Below are positions 36,362 through 45,400 of a DNA stretch of 64,000 bases, in pieces; the stretch's first letter is position 1, and each line of letters starts with the position of its first letter. Both the position numbers and the translations under genes were made by a program. This DNA comes from a virus: positions 62,001 to 126,000 of the IMG/VR virus record IMGVR_UViG_3300043427_001127, one strand, 5' to 3'. The notes beneath the pieces are model-generated. The model was not told where the DNA came from, did not search any database, and was given only the letters and a program-made list of their open reading frames with translations.

Positions 36362-36532
36362 ATGGGCGCACTTGTAGAACTAGTAAAACCAATCATCTTC
36401 GCAGCACTCAACAGCTGCCACACCAAGAGACTCGTATGTGATCTACTTGACAGATATGTTGAGAAAACTGACAACGATGTTGACAATGTAATCGCATCAA
36501 CAGTAAGAGTTGCCCTAATGAAGGGTTGCTGA
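36362..36532 (+). CDS. Very small cyanophage protein, 56 residues
   Basis: Encodes MGALVELVKPIIFAALNS, then CHTKRLVCDLLDRYVEKTDN and an alpha-helical end (IASTVRVALMKGC). AGAGGA precedes the ATG at good distance. It fills the gap between the 35573 gene and a terminator. The N-terminus is mildly hydrophobic. No family recognised. Confidence 0.6.
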   Translation: MGALVELVKPIIFAALNSCHTKRLVCDLLDRYVEKTDNDVDNVIASTVRVALMKGC

Positions 36533-36553
36533 TAAAAAATAATAAGTGTCTTA

Positions 36554-36578
36554 GGGATGCTTAGGCATCCCTTTTTTT
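36554..36578 (+). terminator. Intrinsic terminator at 36.56 kb
   Basis: GGGATGC-TTAG-GCATCCC followed by seven Ts. Confidence 0.85.
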
Positions 36579-36585
36579 ATAAATA
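36579..36585 (+). promoter_or_regulatory. Late promoter for Ig-domain structural gene
   Basis: ATAAATA directly fused to the T run of the preceding terminator; 36 bases to the start. Confidence 0.7.
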
Positions 36586-36620
36586 CTTTTTAGAATACGA
36601 ATATTTTATAGAGGAAACCG

Positions 36621-37742
36621 ATGGCAATTTTCGGAACAATCGACGCGAAGGCGTTGGCAAATAATGTTAGTGTTGCAAATGGTAGCACGACGGTAACAAC
36701 AACTGGTGATTTTACTGACAGAACTTCCGCTAACTTTGTTCAGAATGGAGATGTTCTTTCCCTTGGTGGTGTGCAATATACGGTTGAGTCAGTAGTTTCG
36801 GCAACATCACTTAAACTCAGAACAGCATATGCAGGTTCAACTGGAACCGTTCTTGCTGCTAATGCTATTCGCAGAACTCCTCCAAAAGAAGTTGCTACTC
36901 TTCTTCTTGACGAGAATGGTCAACTAGCACACTTCCCAACAGGAACAAATCTTATCTTCATCGATGACACTGAAGCTGCTCTAGATGAGAATAAGATTCG
37001 TGGTCTTAAGTGGCCAGGTTGGTGGGCATATAGAACCTATACTGATGGCGATGGCAATACTCGTCATAAGGCAGAATGTCTAGCATTCGCTAATGCAACT
37101 GCTGGAGCATCTGTTGGTGACTATGGTACTGCCCAAGGTGGAACTGAAGATAATCCTGCTGCTGATGTAGCATCCGCTATTAGCATTTCAGCACAACCTT
37201 CCAACCAGTCAACACAAGCACCAGCTGGTGGTATTCTAACGGTTGACACTATTGGCGCTGCTGATGCACTCAGAACTGCTGGCACATACACCATCACTGC
37301 TTCTGATTACACAACAGACGCTGCTGGAACTGGCGCTACATTCAGTGTAGTTGTTAATGGTTCTGGTGCTGCTACTGTAACAGTAACTGGTGCTGGTTCT
37401 GGTTTCGTTGTTGACGAGACAATCACTATCCTTGATGCTGAACTAGGTGGTGGCGGCGCTGCTGCTCTAACCTTTGATGTTGCTACTGTTGCAACCGCTG
37501 CTGCTACATTCTCAGTTACTGCTTCCGCTACAACTGGTTCTCTAACCTATCAGTGGCAAGTTCAAACTGCTGCGTCTACAACGAAGTGGACCAACATCTC
37601 TGGTGCTACTTCCGCTTCGCTTGCTCTTACTGGTCTCTCAACTTCAGATACTGGTAAGAAGTATAGAGTTAAGGTTGGTGGTTCTGCAGGTGGTGAGGAA
37701 GTTATTTCCAACACCGCAACTCTTACTGTAACTGCTGCTTGA
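36621..37742 (+). CDS. Virion structural protein with Ig-like domain
   Basis: 373 residues. The N-terminal beta-rich domain ends near residue 175. A Gly/Ala/Thr-rich module (GTYTITASDYTTDAAGTGAT and GSGFVVDETITI) follows at about 210-280. The last 80 residues form an Ig-like fold (TTGSLTYQWQVQT, W, ISGATSASLALTGLSTSD, then YRVKV). Such domains decorate capsids and tails and bind cell-surface sugars weakly (as Hoc does). Own late promoter. Confidence 0.75.
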   Translation: MAIFGTIDAKALANNVSVANGSTTVTTTGDFTDRTSANFVQNGDVLSLGGVQYTVESVVSATSLKLRTAYAGSTGTVLAANAIRRTPPKEVATLLLDENGQLAHFPTGTNLIFIDDTEAALDENKIRGLKWPGWWAYRTYTDGDGNTRHKAECLAFANATAGASVGDYGTAQGGTEDNPAADVASAISISAQPSNQSTQAPAGGILTVDTIGAADALRTAGTYTITASDYTTDAAGTGATFSVVVNGSGAATVTVTGAGSGFVVDETITILDAELGGGGAAALTFDVATVATAAATFSVTASATTGSLTYQWQVQTAASTTKWTNISGATSASLALTGLSTSDTGKKYRVKVGGSAGGEEVISNTATLTVTAA

Positions 37743-37748
37743 TGATAT

Positions 37749-38108
37749 ATGATTTTTCATGAGTTGACTCCAGATAACTGGTTGATGTTCGCAATCAAAA
37801 ACTACAACAACCCGTTATCTGTTACATATGATGACTTTGAAGAAGACCTTCAAAAGTTTAAATATATAAAGAGATTACTTCGACGCTATGATACTACTGG
37901 TGAGTTGAAACATCATTTGATTCTTAATCATATGATTACTCTATATAATGTTTTTAATGATGCAGCAACGCTGCTTCTATTCTATAAAATAGAATCACAA
38001 TACTGGTCGATTTTGAAAGCATTTATGATATTTTTGAATAGATTGCCAGAAGAAGTAGACAAATCAGATATGGATGAGCAATGTCTAAAAATGTTAATGC
38101 TAATATGA
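37749..38108 (+). CDS. Conserved helical cyanophage protein
   Basis: 119 residues, mostly helical (FEEDLQKFKYIKRLLRRYD, then HHLILNHMITLYNVF). The type is common in T4-like cyanophages next to structural genes, but I do not know its function. Overlaps the following gene by 28 bases. Confidence 0.6.
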   Translation: MIFHELTPDNWLMFAIKNYNNPLSVTYDDFEEDLQKFKYIKRLLRRYDTTGELKHHLILNHMITLYNVFNDAATLLLFYKIESQYWSILKAFMIFLNRLPEEVDKSDMDEQCLKMLMLI

Positions 38109-38827
38109 ATGAAATGATGGCAGGTGATGGATCGTCACTAGCACTTCCTCCTGCCTTTGTCTTTGTTAACACAGCAAAGAAAAAGAAAAACTTGAAAAAG
38201 ACCAAAGATGAAAAGATTGATGGTCGCAAGAAAAGTGCTAGAAAACTAATCCAACGTGTAATGTCTAGGAGAACAACTAAAATGTCCGAAGAGAATATGG
38301 AAAATATTTCGGAAGCAACATCCGAAACCGAAAAGGCACAGAAGCAAATCAAAGCTTCTAAGCAGATGAGAGCAAAGAGAGAACTTCAATCAAAGCGCAC
38401 TGCTGCTAAGCAACAAGCACAAGACAAGTCAGATGAAATGAATACTCTGCTTCGTGCTCGTATGTCTGATTTCAAAAAGAAATCTGCCCAGAAGCAACAG
38501 AGAGCATCAAAACAAATCATGAAGAAAGAGGAAGTTGAAATGATTTCTCAACCTAGAACTGGTTCTGCTGGCGGCGTAGATGTATTCACTACAGCAATGA
38601 AAGTTGCTGAAGAGGGTAGCAGCTGGGGTAGAGATCCAGAGACATCATTTGCAAATCTTGTGTTCCAAGATGGCACTGGCGGCAGAATCGGTGTCTTCGA
38701 TGCCAAGAGAATCCTAGCAACTTATGAAGGTTTATCACCAGAGAACAGAGATAAGTTTCGCGTCATGCTAAACATGAGTGCTTCATCTTATCAAAAGGCT
38801 CTTGACTTTGCCGTTCGTAACGTTTGA
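38081..38827 (+). CDS. Lys-rich cyanophage protein with conserved C-terminal domain
   Basis: 248 residues. Residues 30-160 are Lys/Arg/Gln-rich and look like a long charged helix or disordered nucleic-acid-binding arm. The last 65 residues (NLVFQDGTGGRIGVFDAKRI and LSPENRDKFRVMLNMS) form a small folded domain. Could be an internal virion protein. Not recognised. Confidence 0.55.
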   Translation: MSKNVNANMNEMMAGDGSSLALPPAFVFVNTAKKKKNLKKTKDEKIDGRKKSARKLIQRVMSRRTTKMSEENMENISEATSETEKAQKQIKASKQMRAKRELQSKRTAAKQQAQDKSDEMNTLLRARMSDFKKKSAQKQQRASKQIMKKEEVEMISQPRTGSAGGVDVFTTAMKVAEEGSSWGRDPETSFANLVFQDGTGGRIGVFDAKRILATYEGLSPENRDKFRVMLNMSASSYQKALDFAVRNV

Positions 38828-38840
38828 TGCAGAGGAAGAG

Positions 38841-39260
38841 ATGTTTAACGGAAACTCAAAACTAGATGTATTGGAATCTAAATTAAACATCTACGAATCA
38901 CTCTCAAGGGAGATGCTAGACAAGTTGGAAACAGCAGTAGATAAAATCTCTGATGCAAATCAGCGTATTGCTAACATTCTGACAAAACATGATGAACGTA
39001 TTGAACAAAGTATAAAGACAGACGAACTCATTATCAAAATGATTGAGGATGTCAAGCACCAAAACTCAGTAGAACATTCTGCAGTCATCAAAAGACTGGA
39101 GACAGTTGAAAACAACGTTAACGAGTTATCAAAGTTCAAATGGCAGGCAGCGGCTCTTGTGGGCGCTGCCGTTTTGCTTGTGGGGTTGGTCGTTCCCTTT
39201 GTTGACAACATGCTCGGATCGCACTATAATGGGGGTAACCAGCAGACCATCGTTAGATAA
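38841..39260 (+). CDS. Coiled-coil protein with C-terminal membrane helix (XhlA-like)
   Basis: 139 residues from ATG 38841, which has AGAGGAAGAG ahead; an in-frame start at 38778 lies in the previous gene. Residues 8-95 are heptad-like (ISDANQRIANIL, KRLETVENNVNEL) and WQAAALVGAAVLLVGLVVPF is a membrane helix near the C-terminus. This layout is like XhlA-type haemolysin/holin accessory proteins. Could be a lysis or membrane anchor factor. The stop overlaps the gp61 start. Confidence 0.6.
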   Translation: MFNGNSKLDVLESKLNIYESLSREMLDKLETAVDKISDANQRIANILTKHDERIEQSIKTDELIIKMIEDVKHQNSVEHSAVIKRLETVENNVNELSKFKWQAAALVGAAVLLVGLVVPFVDNMLGSHYNGGNQQTIVR

Positions 39261-40246
39261 TGAACTACATTGACACCAAATATATTGGTTTGGTCTCTTC
39301 GCAACTCCTTAAGTTTACCGAGAAAAAGAAAGGAACATACAACTTCCGCTGTCCCTACTGTGGTGACTCCGAGAAGAAGCAGAATAAAGCACGAGGCTAT
39401 CTCTTCACCATGAGGGATAGTTTTGTTTTCAAGTGCCATAACTGTGGCGTCACTCGTAACTTCTCACAGTTTCTGAAGGATCAGAACACCATGCTCCATG
39501 ATGAGTATGTACTGGAGCGTTATAAGGAAGGCATGACAGGCAAGAACTATCAGGTCAAGACTCCTGATTTCAAACCGTTTGTTTCCAAACCAGTATTTAA
39601 AAAAAATATTTTTAGTGACCTCTCAACCATCGAATCACTAAATAGTACACACCCAGCAAAGCAATATCTGCTCGCACGAAAGATACCAGAGAAATACTTC
39701 TCAAACTTCTATTACGCAGAAGACTTCAACGCTTGGGAGAATAATAAAAATACAATTAAAGAAGCACGAATTATACTCCCACTAATCTCGGAAGATGGAA
39801 ATGTATTTGGATATCAAGCAAGGTCTCTTAATAAGAATGCAAGCCTTCGCTATATCACTACCATCTTGGATAAGAAATACCCTAAACTATTTGGACTTGA
39901 TCGTATAAACAAAAATGAAAACATCTACGTCACAGAGGGTCCGTTTGACTCTCTTTTCTTGTCTAATGGATTGGCGATGTGTGGCGCTGATGTTGTACTT
40001 GACAGGGTATCTTACCCTCATCGCACATTTGTTTACGACAACGAACCCAGAAACAAACAAATCGTTGAACGATACGAGAGGTGTATTGATAAAGGAGAAA
40101 GCATTGTAATCTGGCCTGAATCAGTCAAAGAAAAAGATATCAATGACATGGTTCTAGCTGGACATGATGTACAATCCATGGTAGAATGTAACACCTATAA
40201 TGGTTTAGAAGCAAAAGTAAAACTTAGTCTTTGGAAGAAAATATGA
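39260..40246 (+). CDS. gp61: DNA primase gp61
   Basis: 328 residues (T4 gp61 342). Makes RNA primers with helicase gp41. Zinc-binding CPYCGDSEKKQNKARGYLF and CHNCG near the N-terminus; TOPRIM motif VTEGPFDSLF and later VYDNEP and DINDMV. Overlaps nrdA by 4 bases. Confidence 0.95.
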   Translation: MNYIDTKYIGLVSSQLLKFTEKKKGTYNFRCPYCGDSEKKQNKARGYLFTMRDSFVFKCHNCGVTRNFSQFLKDQNTMLHDEYVLERYKEGMTGKNYQVKTPDFKPFVSKPVFKKNIFSDLSTIESLNSTHPAKQYLLARKIPEKYFSNFYYAEDFNAWENNKNTIKEARIILPLISEDGNVFGYQARSLNKNASLRYITTILDKKYPKLFGLDRINKNENIYVTEGPFDSLFLSNGLAMCGADVVLDRVSYPHRTFVYDNEPRNKQIVERYERCIDKGESIVIWPESVKEKDINDMVLAGHDVQSMVECNTYNGLEAKVKLSLWKKI

Positions 40247-42558
40247 GCAACGGAATCAAAGTTAAAAAGCGTGACGGTTCTACAGAATCCCTTAACCTTG
40301 ATAAGATTCACAGTATGGTAGAATGTGCTTGTGGCGGACTCGCTGGAGTGTCCCCATCACAAGTAGAAATCAACTCTGGTATTCAGTTTTATGATGGCAT
40401 TAGCACTAATGAAATCCAAGAAATCCTTGTTAGGTCAGCTAGTGACCTTATTGACCTTGACACTCCAAACTATCAGTTTGTTGCTGCTCGTCTTCTCCTG
40501 TTCGGTCTATATAAGCAAGTCTTTGGAAATGATTGGAAGCACGGTTTCCCCACAGTAGGAGAGCATCTTACCAAAGGCATTCTAAAAGGTATCTACGACA
40601 AGCAACTGGCTGCTAAGTATACCGATGAGGAGTGGGATAAGATTAATAGTTTCATTGACCATGATCGTGACTATCTCTTCACATATGCTGGTCTTCGCCA
40701 GGTTGTAGATAAATATCTGGTGCAGGATAGAAGCAGCGGAAGTGTCTTTGAGACACCACAATACGCTTATATGTTGGTTTCAGCAACCATCTTCGCAGAG
40801 TATCCTCAGGTAAATCGTCTATCTTATGTCAAGCGATACTATGACGCAATCAGCAAGCACAAAATCAACGTGCCAACTCCCATCCTTGCAGGAGTTAGGA
40901 CGCCTCTGCGACAGTTCGCTAGTTGTGTGCTGGTTGATTCTGATGACACCCTTGATAGCATCTTCAGTAGCGACATGGCTATTGGTCGCTATGTTGCTCA
41001 AAGGGCGGGCATCGGTATCAACGCAGGCAGAATCCGCGCTCTCAACTCTAAAATTCGAGGTGGCGAAGTCAGCCACACTGGTGTTATACCGTTTCTCAAA
41101 AAGTTTGAAAGCACTGTCCGTTGCTGTACGCAAAATGGTATACGAGGAGGAAGCGCGACAGTCCACTTCCCAATCTGGCACAGGGAAATAGAAGATATCC
41201 TAGTATTAAAAAATAACAAAGGAACTGAGGATAACCGCGTTCGTAAGTTAGACTACAGTATTCAAATCAGCAAACTGTTCTATGAGCGATTCATCCGTAA
41301 CGAAGACATCTCTCTCTTCTCACCACATGACGTGCCTGGTCTTTCAGATGCTTTTGGGCTTGCTGGTTTTGACGAGTTGTATGGCGTTTACGAACGAGAT
41401 GCTTCTATTCCAAGAAAAACTATTGGCGCTCAAGAACTATTTCTTTCACTCCTAAAAGAAAGAGCAGAGACTGGTCGTATCTACATCATGAATATCGACC
41501 ACTGTAACGAGCATTCTTCTTTCAAAGATAAAGTTTGGATGAGTAACCTCTGCCAAGAGATTACCCTGCCAACTAATCCTCTGCAGCACATTGATGATAT
41601 TAATGGTGAGATTGCCCTGTGCATTCTGTCTGCTGTTAACGTAGGTAAGATTAAGCACCTAGACGACCTAGAAGAACTCTGTGACCTCTCTGTGAGGGCG
41701 CTGGACGAGTTGATTGATTACCAAGAGTATCCTGTGGTTGCTGCTGAAGCATCCACCCGTAACCGCCGCTCACTGGGCATTGGTTACATCGGACTGGCAC
41801 ACTGGTTAGCTCGTCATCAGGTTAAGTATTCTGATGGTGCTGCTGCTCATCTTGTGCATGGTCTGACTGAAGCATTCCAGTATTATCTGCTGAAGGCTTC
41901 TAATCAACTTGCTATTGAGAAGGGCAAGTGTGGTTACTTTGATCGTACTAAATATGCCGATGGGATTCTTCCCATTGACACCTACAAGAAAGATGTAGAC
42001 GAAATCGTACCTAATGTCCTCCATTATGATTGGGATAAGCTCAGGGAATCTATTAAACAGCACGGTCTTAGGAACTCAACACTGTCCGCACAGATGCCTT
42101 CGGAGAGCAGTTCCGTTGTGTCAAACGAGACAAACGGAATCGAACCTCCCCGTGCCTTCCTGTCCGTTAAGAAGTCCAAGAAAGGGGTTCTTAAGCAGAT
42201 TGTCCCCCAGTATCAAACTCTTAAGAATGCTTATACGCTTCTTTGGGATATGCCTGACAATACTGGTTATATCAATATTGTTGCTGTTATGCAGAAGTTC
42301 TTTGATCAGGCAATCTCGGGTAACTGGTCGTATAATCCAGAGCATTATGCCGATAATGAAGTACCTGTGTCGGTAATGGCACAAGACCTACTTAACACAT
42401 ACAAATATGGATGGAAGACATCTTATTATCAGAACACATATGATATTAAGAAAGATGATGTTGAGGATGATGAAAAGAAAAAATCGTTAGAAAATCTACT
42501 TAATTCAATCTTAGAAGGAGCACAAGAGGAGGAAGACTGTGACAGTTGCAAAATTTAA
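40243..42558 (+). CDS. nrdA: Ribonucleotide reductase alpha subunit NrdA (class Ia)
   Basis: 771 residues from ATG 40243, overlapping the gp61 stop (ATGA). Reduces ribonucleotides to feed phage DNA synthesis. N-terminal ATP-cone-like region (KRDGSTESLNLDKIHSMVE), active-site Cys in QFASCVLVDSDDT, thiyl-loop region WMSNLCQEITLP, and the C-terminal redox pair in EEDCDSCKI. Pairs with NrdB and the glutaredoxins in this window. Confidence 0.97.
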   Translation: MSNGIKVKKRDGSTESLNLDKIHSMVECACGGLAGVSPSQVEINSGIQFYDGISTNEIQEILVRSASDLIDLDTPNYQFVAARLLLFGLYKQVFGNDWKHGFPTVGEHLTKGILKGIYDKQLAAKYTDEEWDKINSFIDHDRDYLFTYAGLRQVVDKYLVQDRSSGSVFETPQYAYMLVSATIFAEYPQVNRLSYVKRYYDAISKHKINVPTPILAGVRTPLRQFASCVLVDSDDTLDSIFSSDMAIGRYVAQRAGIGINAGRIRALNSKIRGGEVSHTGVIPFLKKFESTVRCCTQNGIRGGSATVHFPIWHREIEDILVLKNNKGTEDNRVRKLDYSIQISKLFYERFIRNEDISLFSPHDVPGLSDAFGLAGFDELYGVYERDASIPRKTIGAQELFLSLLKERAETGRIYIMNIDHCNEHSSFKDKVWMSNLCQEITLPTNPLQHIDDINGEIALCILSAVNVGKIKHLDDLEELCDLSVRALDELIDYQEYPVVAAEASTRNRRSLGIGYIGLAHWLARHQVKYSDGAAAHLVHGLTEAFQYYLLKASNQLAIEKGKCGYFDRTKYADGILPIDTYKKDVDEIVPNVLHYDWDKLRESIKQHGLRNSTLSAQMPSESSSVVSNETNGIEPPRAFLSVKKSKKGVLKQIVPQYQTLKNAYTLLWDMPDNTGYINIVAVMQKFFDQAISGNWSYNPEHYADNEVPVSVMAQDLLNTYKYGWKTSYYQNTYDIKKDDVEDDEKKKSLENLLNSILEGAQEEEDCDSCKI

Positions 42559-43720
42559 ACTAACCGAGACCACCCCAACTGTAGAAGGGATGACTGTTTT
42601 TAATACAAAACGTGTAGATGTAAAGAAGCAACCGATGTTCTTCGGTGCTCCACTGGGAGTTCAGAGGTATGATACGTTTAAGTATCCTATCTTTGACAAG
42701 CTAACTCAACAACAACTTGGATACTTCTGGAGACCTGAAGAGGTCTCCCTCCAGAAGGATCGTGCTGACTATGCCACCCTTCGCCCAGAGCAGAAGCATA
42801 TCTATACTGCTAATCTAAAGTATCAGATTATGCTTGACTCTGTTCAGGGTCGTGGTCCTGGTATGGCATTCATTCCCTACTGTTCTCTCCCAGAACTAGA
42901 GTCAGCGATGACTATCTGGGAGACGATGGAGATGATTCACAGTCGCTCGTATACATACATTATTAAAAATATCTATTCTGACCCATCGGAAGTATTTGAT
43001 ACTATCCTTGATGATCAGAATATCCTTGATAGAGCGAAAAGCGTAACAGAAGCATACGATGATTTCATTCGTGCTGCCCAAGAGTATTCTTCGGGCAATC
43101 AATGGCAGCATCAACTAGAAGGAGTTCCTGCTGCACAACAGACTCTCTATGATTTGAAGCGTAAACTCTATCGTGCAGTGATTAATGTAAACATTTTAGA
43201 GGGGATTAGATTCTATGTTTCGTTCGCATGTTCGTTCGCTTTTGGCGAACTTAAGCTTATGGAGGGATCCGCTAAGATTATCTCTCTCATCGCCAGAGAC
43301 GAAAGCCAACATCTTGTCCTTACGCAAAACATTATCAAAAACTGGCTTAATGGAGATGACCCAGACATTCTTCAAATCGCTAAAGAAGAAGAAGCATGGA
43401 CAGTAGAGCAGTTTAAAAAGACTGTTGATGAAGAGAAAGCATGGGCGCAGTATCTATTCAAAGATGGTAGCATCATTGGATTGAATGATAAGTTGCTCAA
43501 CTCTTATGTTGAGTATATTGCCAACCGTCGTATGCGAGCGATTGGTTTGAAGCCTGTGTTTGATACTCCTATGTCAAATAATCCACTGCCTTGGACTCAG
43601 CACTGGTTGTCATCTAAGGGTCTGCAAGTTGCACCACAGGAGACTGAGGTAGAGTCCTATGTCATTGGAGGTATTAAACAGGATGTTAAGAAAGATACTT
43701 TCGCTGGTTTTAAACTGTGA
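42539..43720 (+). CDS. nrdB: Ribonucleotide reductase beta subunit NrdB
   Basis: 393 residues if the GTG at 42539 is used, which has a good AGGAGGAAGA site and overlaps nrdA by 20 bases. By comparison with T4 NrdB (which opens near TVFNT) ATG 42593 is the alternative, but it has no well-spaced ribosome site. Di-iron ligands lie in WETMEMIHSRSYTYI and RDESQHLVLTQ; the radical Tyr is in the same core. C-terminal FAGFKL is the NrdA-docking tail. Confidence 0.95.
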   Translation: MTVAKFKLTETTPTVEGMTVFNTKRVDVKKQPMFFGAPLGVQRYDTFKYPIFDKLTQQQLGYFWRPEEVSLQKDRADYATLRPEQKHIYTANLKYQIMLDSVQGRGPGMAFIPYCSLPELESAMTIWETMEMIHSRSYTYIIKNIYSDPSEVFDTILDDQNILDRAKSVTEAYDDFIRAAQEYSSGNQWQHQLEGVPAAQQTLYDLKRKLYRAVINVNILEGIRFYVSFACSFAFGELKLMEGSAKIISLIARDESQHLVLTQNIIKNWLNGDDPDILQIAKEEEAWTVEQFKKTVDEEKAWAQYLFKDGSIIGLNDKLLNSYVEYIANRRMRAIGLKPVFDTPMSNNPLPWTQHWLSSKGLQVAPQETEVESYVIGGIKQDVKKDTFAGFKL

Positions 43721-43854
43721 AAAAGAAAAAGCTTCAAAAGATTCAAAAGAAACTGGAGGAGCAGCAACAAAATATAGAGAATCTAAACCATCAGCAACGG
43801 TGGATGCTAAAGATTCTAATGGAAAAATACCAGATCCCTGGTTCAACTGAATAG
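43717..43854 (+). CDS. Small coiled-coil protein after nrdB
   Basis: 45 residues from GTG 43717, overlapping the nrdB stop (GTGA). LQKIQKKLEEQQQNIENLNH then RWMLKILMEKYQIPG has a heptad of hydrophobics, which makes it more protein-like than the competing frame at 43659-43850 that ends GKIPDPWFN. Only one is likely real; I favour this one weakly. Confidence 0.45.
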   Translation: MKKKKLQKIQKKLEEQQQNIENLNHQQRWMLKILMEKYQIPGSTE

Positions 43855-43861
43855 ATAAATA
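43855..43861 (+). promoter_or_regulatory. Late promoter for nuclease/lysis genes
   Basis: ATAAATA 25 bases before the start at 43886 and directly in front of a terminator hairpin. Confidence 0.6.
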
Positions 43862-43882
43862 CCTCCATCATGGAGGTTTTTT
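43861..43882 (+). terminator. Intrinsic terminator at 43.87 kb
   Basis: ACCTCC-ATCAT-GGAGGT then six Ts, three bases before the next ATG. Confidence 0.75.
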
Positions 43883-43885
43883 ATT

Positions 43886-44233
43886 ATGAATCCAAGTTCA
43901 GCGAAAGCGAAGGGTCGCCGTCTGCAACAGTGGGTGAGAGATAAACTCATTGAGATGCTTGAGGTTCACCCAGAAGATATTGAATCTCGTAGCATGGGTG
44001 CTGGTGGCGAAGACCTTATCATGGCTCGTGCTGCTCGCCAGAAGTTTCCACATAGTATTGAATGTAAGAATGTAGAGAAACTAAATATCTGGGAAGCCTA
44101 TGAGCAGGCAACTGCCAATCGTGGTGACTATGAGCCTATTGTTGTTATCAAAAAGAATGGCAAGAAACCACTGGTAGTCGTAGACGCAGAGTATTATATT
44201 CAACTATTCGGAGACAAAGATGGCAAAGATTGA
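43886..44233 (+). CDS. PD-(D/E)xK endonuclease / Holliday-junction resolvase-like
   Basis: 115 residues. KAKGRRLQQWVRDKLIEM, then RSMGAGGEDLIMA and FPHSIECKNVEKLNIWEAYE: the E, the G-x-D and the E-C-K spacing fits Hjc/VRR-type resolvases. It would cleave branched DNA before packaging, the role of T4 gp49. Overlaps the next gene by 14 bases. Confidence 0.8.
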   Translation: MNPSSAKAKGRRLQQWVRDKLIEMLEVHPEDIESRSMGAGGEDLIMARAARQKFPHSIECKNVEKLNIWEAYEQATANRGDYEPIVVIKKNGKKPLVVVDAEYYIQLFGDKDGKD

Positions 44234-44915
44234 TTTACACAACTTCTTCAAACACTTTGACGAGAAGAATCCAAAGCACGTTGCTGCTGTAGAGCAACTT
44301 GAGGTTGACCTCAAGGATTCTCCACTCATGGAAGACTCAGCAAACTGGGTTAAAATCTATAGAACTCAACCAGAGAAACCAAAATCATCAATCCTTGATG
44401 TGCCCTATTTTCCACAGACAGATAACTATAGAGATGCTAACCGCACCTGTAACTCATCTGCCTGTGCTATGGTGTTAGAATACTTCAAACCAGGCACACT
44501 CAAAGGAGCGAAAGGCGATGATGCTTACGTTCAAAAAGTATTTGCAATCGGTGACTCAACTGACCATGTGGTTCAGACCCGTGTGTTGGCGTCTTATGGC
44601 ATTAAGTCACACTTTAGTTATGGTCTTTCTTTTGCTGACCTTGACCGTGAGCTTGCTGCTGGGAGACCCGTTGTTATTGGCATCCTCCATCGTGGTCCTC
44701 TATCTAATCCTATTGGTGGGCACATGGTTGTAGTCATCGGCAAGACCCCCGCAGGCGATTACGTCGTCAACGACCCCTACGGCAGTCTCAACGATGGTTA
44801 CACAGGCGCTGTGAGCAACGGTAAGGGCGCAGTCTACAAGCGTTCAGAACTCGCTCGTAGGTGGTGTCCTGCAGGCAACGATGGATGGGGCAGAATCTTT
44901 GATGCAAAAAAGTGA
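44220..44915 (+). CDS. C39-type papain-like peptidase
   Basis: 231 residues. After a 55-residue N-terminal segment comes the Peptidase_C39_2 pattern: ILDVPYFPQTDN, the catalytic Cys77 in RTCNSSACAM, His in GGHMVVVIG and Asp in YVVNDPYGS. It may cut peptide cross-links of peptidoglycan or a virion protein. The next gene is a lysozyme that starts with GTG inside its stop, so both are probably one lysis or entry unit. Confidence 0.82.
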   Translation: MAKIDLHNFFKHFDEKNPKHVAAVEQLEVDLKDSPLMEDSANWVKIYRTQPEKPKSSILDVPYFPQTDNYRDANRTCNSSACAMVLEYFKPGTLKGAKGDDAYVQKVFAIGDSTDHVVQTRVLASYGIKSHFSYGLSFADLDRELAAGRPVVIGILHRGPLSNPIGGHMVVVIGKTPAGDYVVNDPYGSLNDGYTGAVSNGKGAVYKRSELARRWCPAGNDGWGRIFDAKK

Positions 44916-45400
44916 CACCCCTCATCTCTATAGATGATGGTCTGCCAGCGGGGGGTATCAGACTTATCAAAGAGTTTGAAGGATGCCATTTGTATGCATA
45001 CAATGACCCTCTCACTGGTGGATTACCTATTACTATAGGATGGGGAAGTACTAGAGATTTTAACGGTAAACCATTCAAACTAGGTGCTACTATTACTCAG
45101 TTTCAGGCAGATCAACTTCTGTATGAGCAACTGAAGAAAGAGTTTCTACCTAAACTATCTAAGATTCCTTATTGGAGCGAGATGAATGACAATCAAAGAG
45201 GGGCTTTACTTAGCTTTGGGTATAATCTTGGTGGAGATTTCTATGGTAGTAGCGACTTCTATACTATTACACGCATCCTAAGAGAGCGTAAATGGAATGA
45301 AGTGCCTAAGGTGCTGGAAATGTATCGTAATCCTGGCAGCAATGTAGAGGCAGGACTACTGAGACGTAGAAAAGCAGAGGGTAAACTCTGGTCAACATGA
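44912..45400 (+). CDS. GH24 lysozyme (endolysin)
   Basis: 162 residues from GTG 44912 (GTGA overlap). Cuts the beta-1,4 glycan of peptidoglycan. KEFEGCHLYAYNDPLTGGLP followed by ITIGWGS is the GH24 catalytic region (Glu23, Asp32, Thr41 as in T4 lysozyme E-D-T). C-terminal GLLRRRKAEGKLW is the family end. No signal peptide, so release by holin or spanin is expected. The 3' end overlaps the opposing thermonuclease gene by 9 bases. Confidence 0.92.
   Translation: MTPLISIDDGLPAGGIRLIKEFEGCHLYAYNDPLTGGLPITIGWGSTRDFNGKPFKLGATITQFQADQLLYEQLKKEFLPKLSKIPYWSEMNDNQRGALLSFGYNLGGDFYGSSDFYTITRILRERKWNEVPKVLEMYRNPGSNVEAGLLRRRKAEGKLWST

Noticed and set aside
43659-43850. 63-codon frame overlapping the end of nrdB and ending GKIPDPWFN
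   Set aside because: Starts inside nrdB and is hydrophilic and low complexity. The alternative GTG frame at 43717 has a coiled-coil pattern and coupled start. Not decisive.
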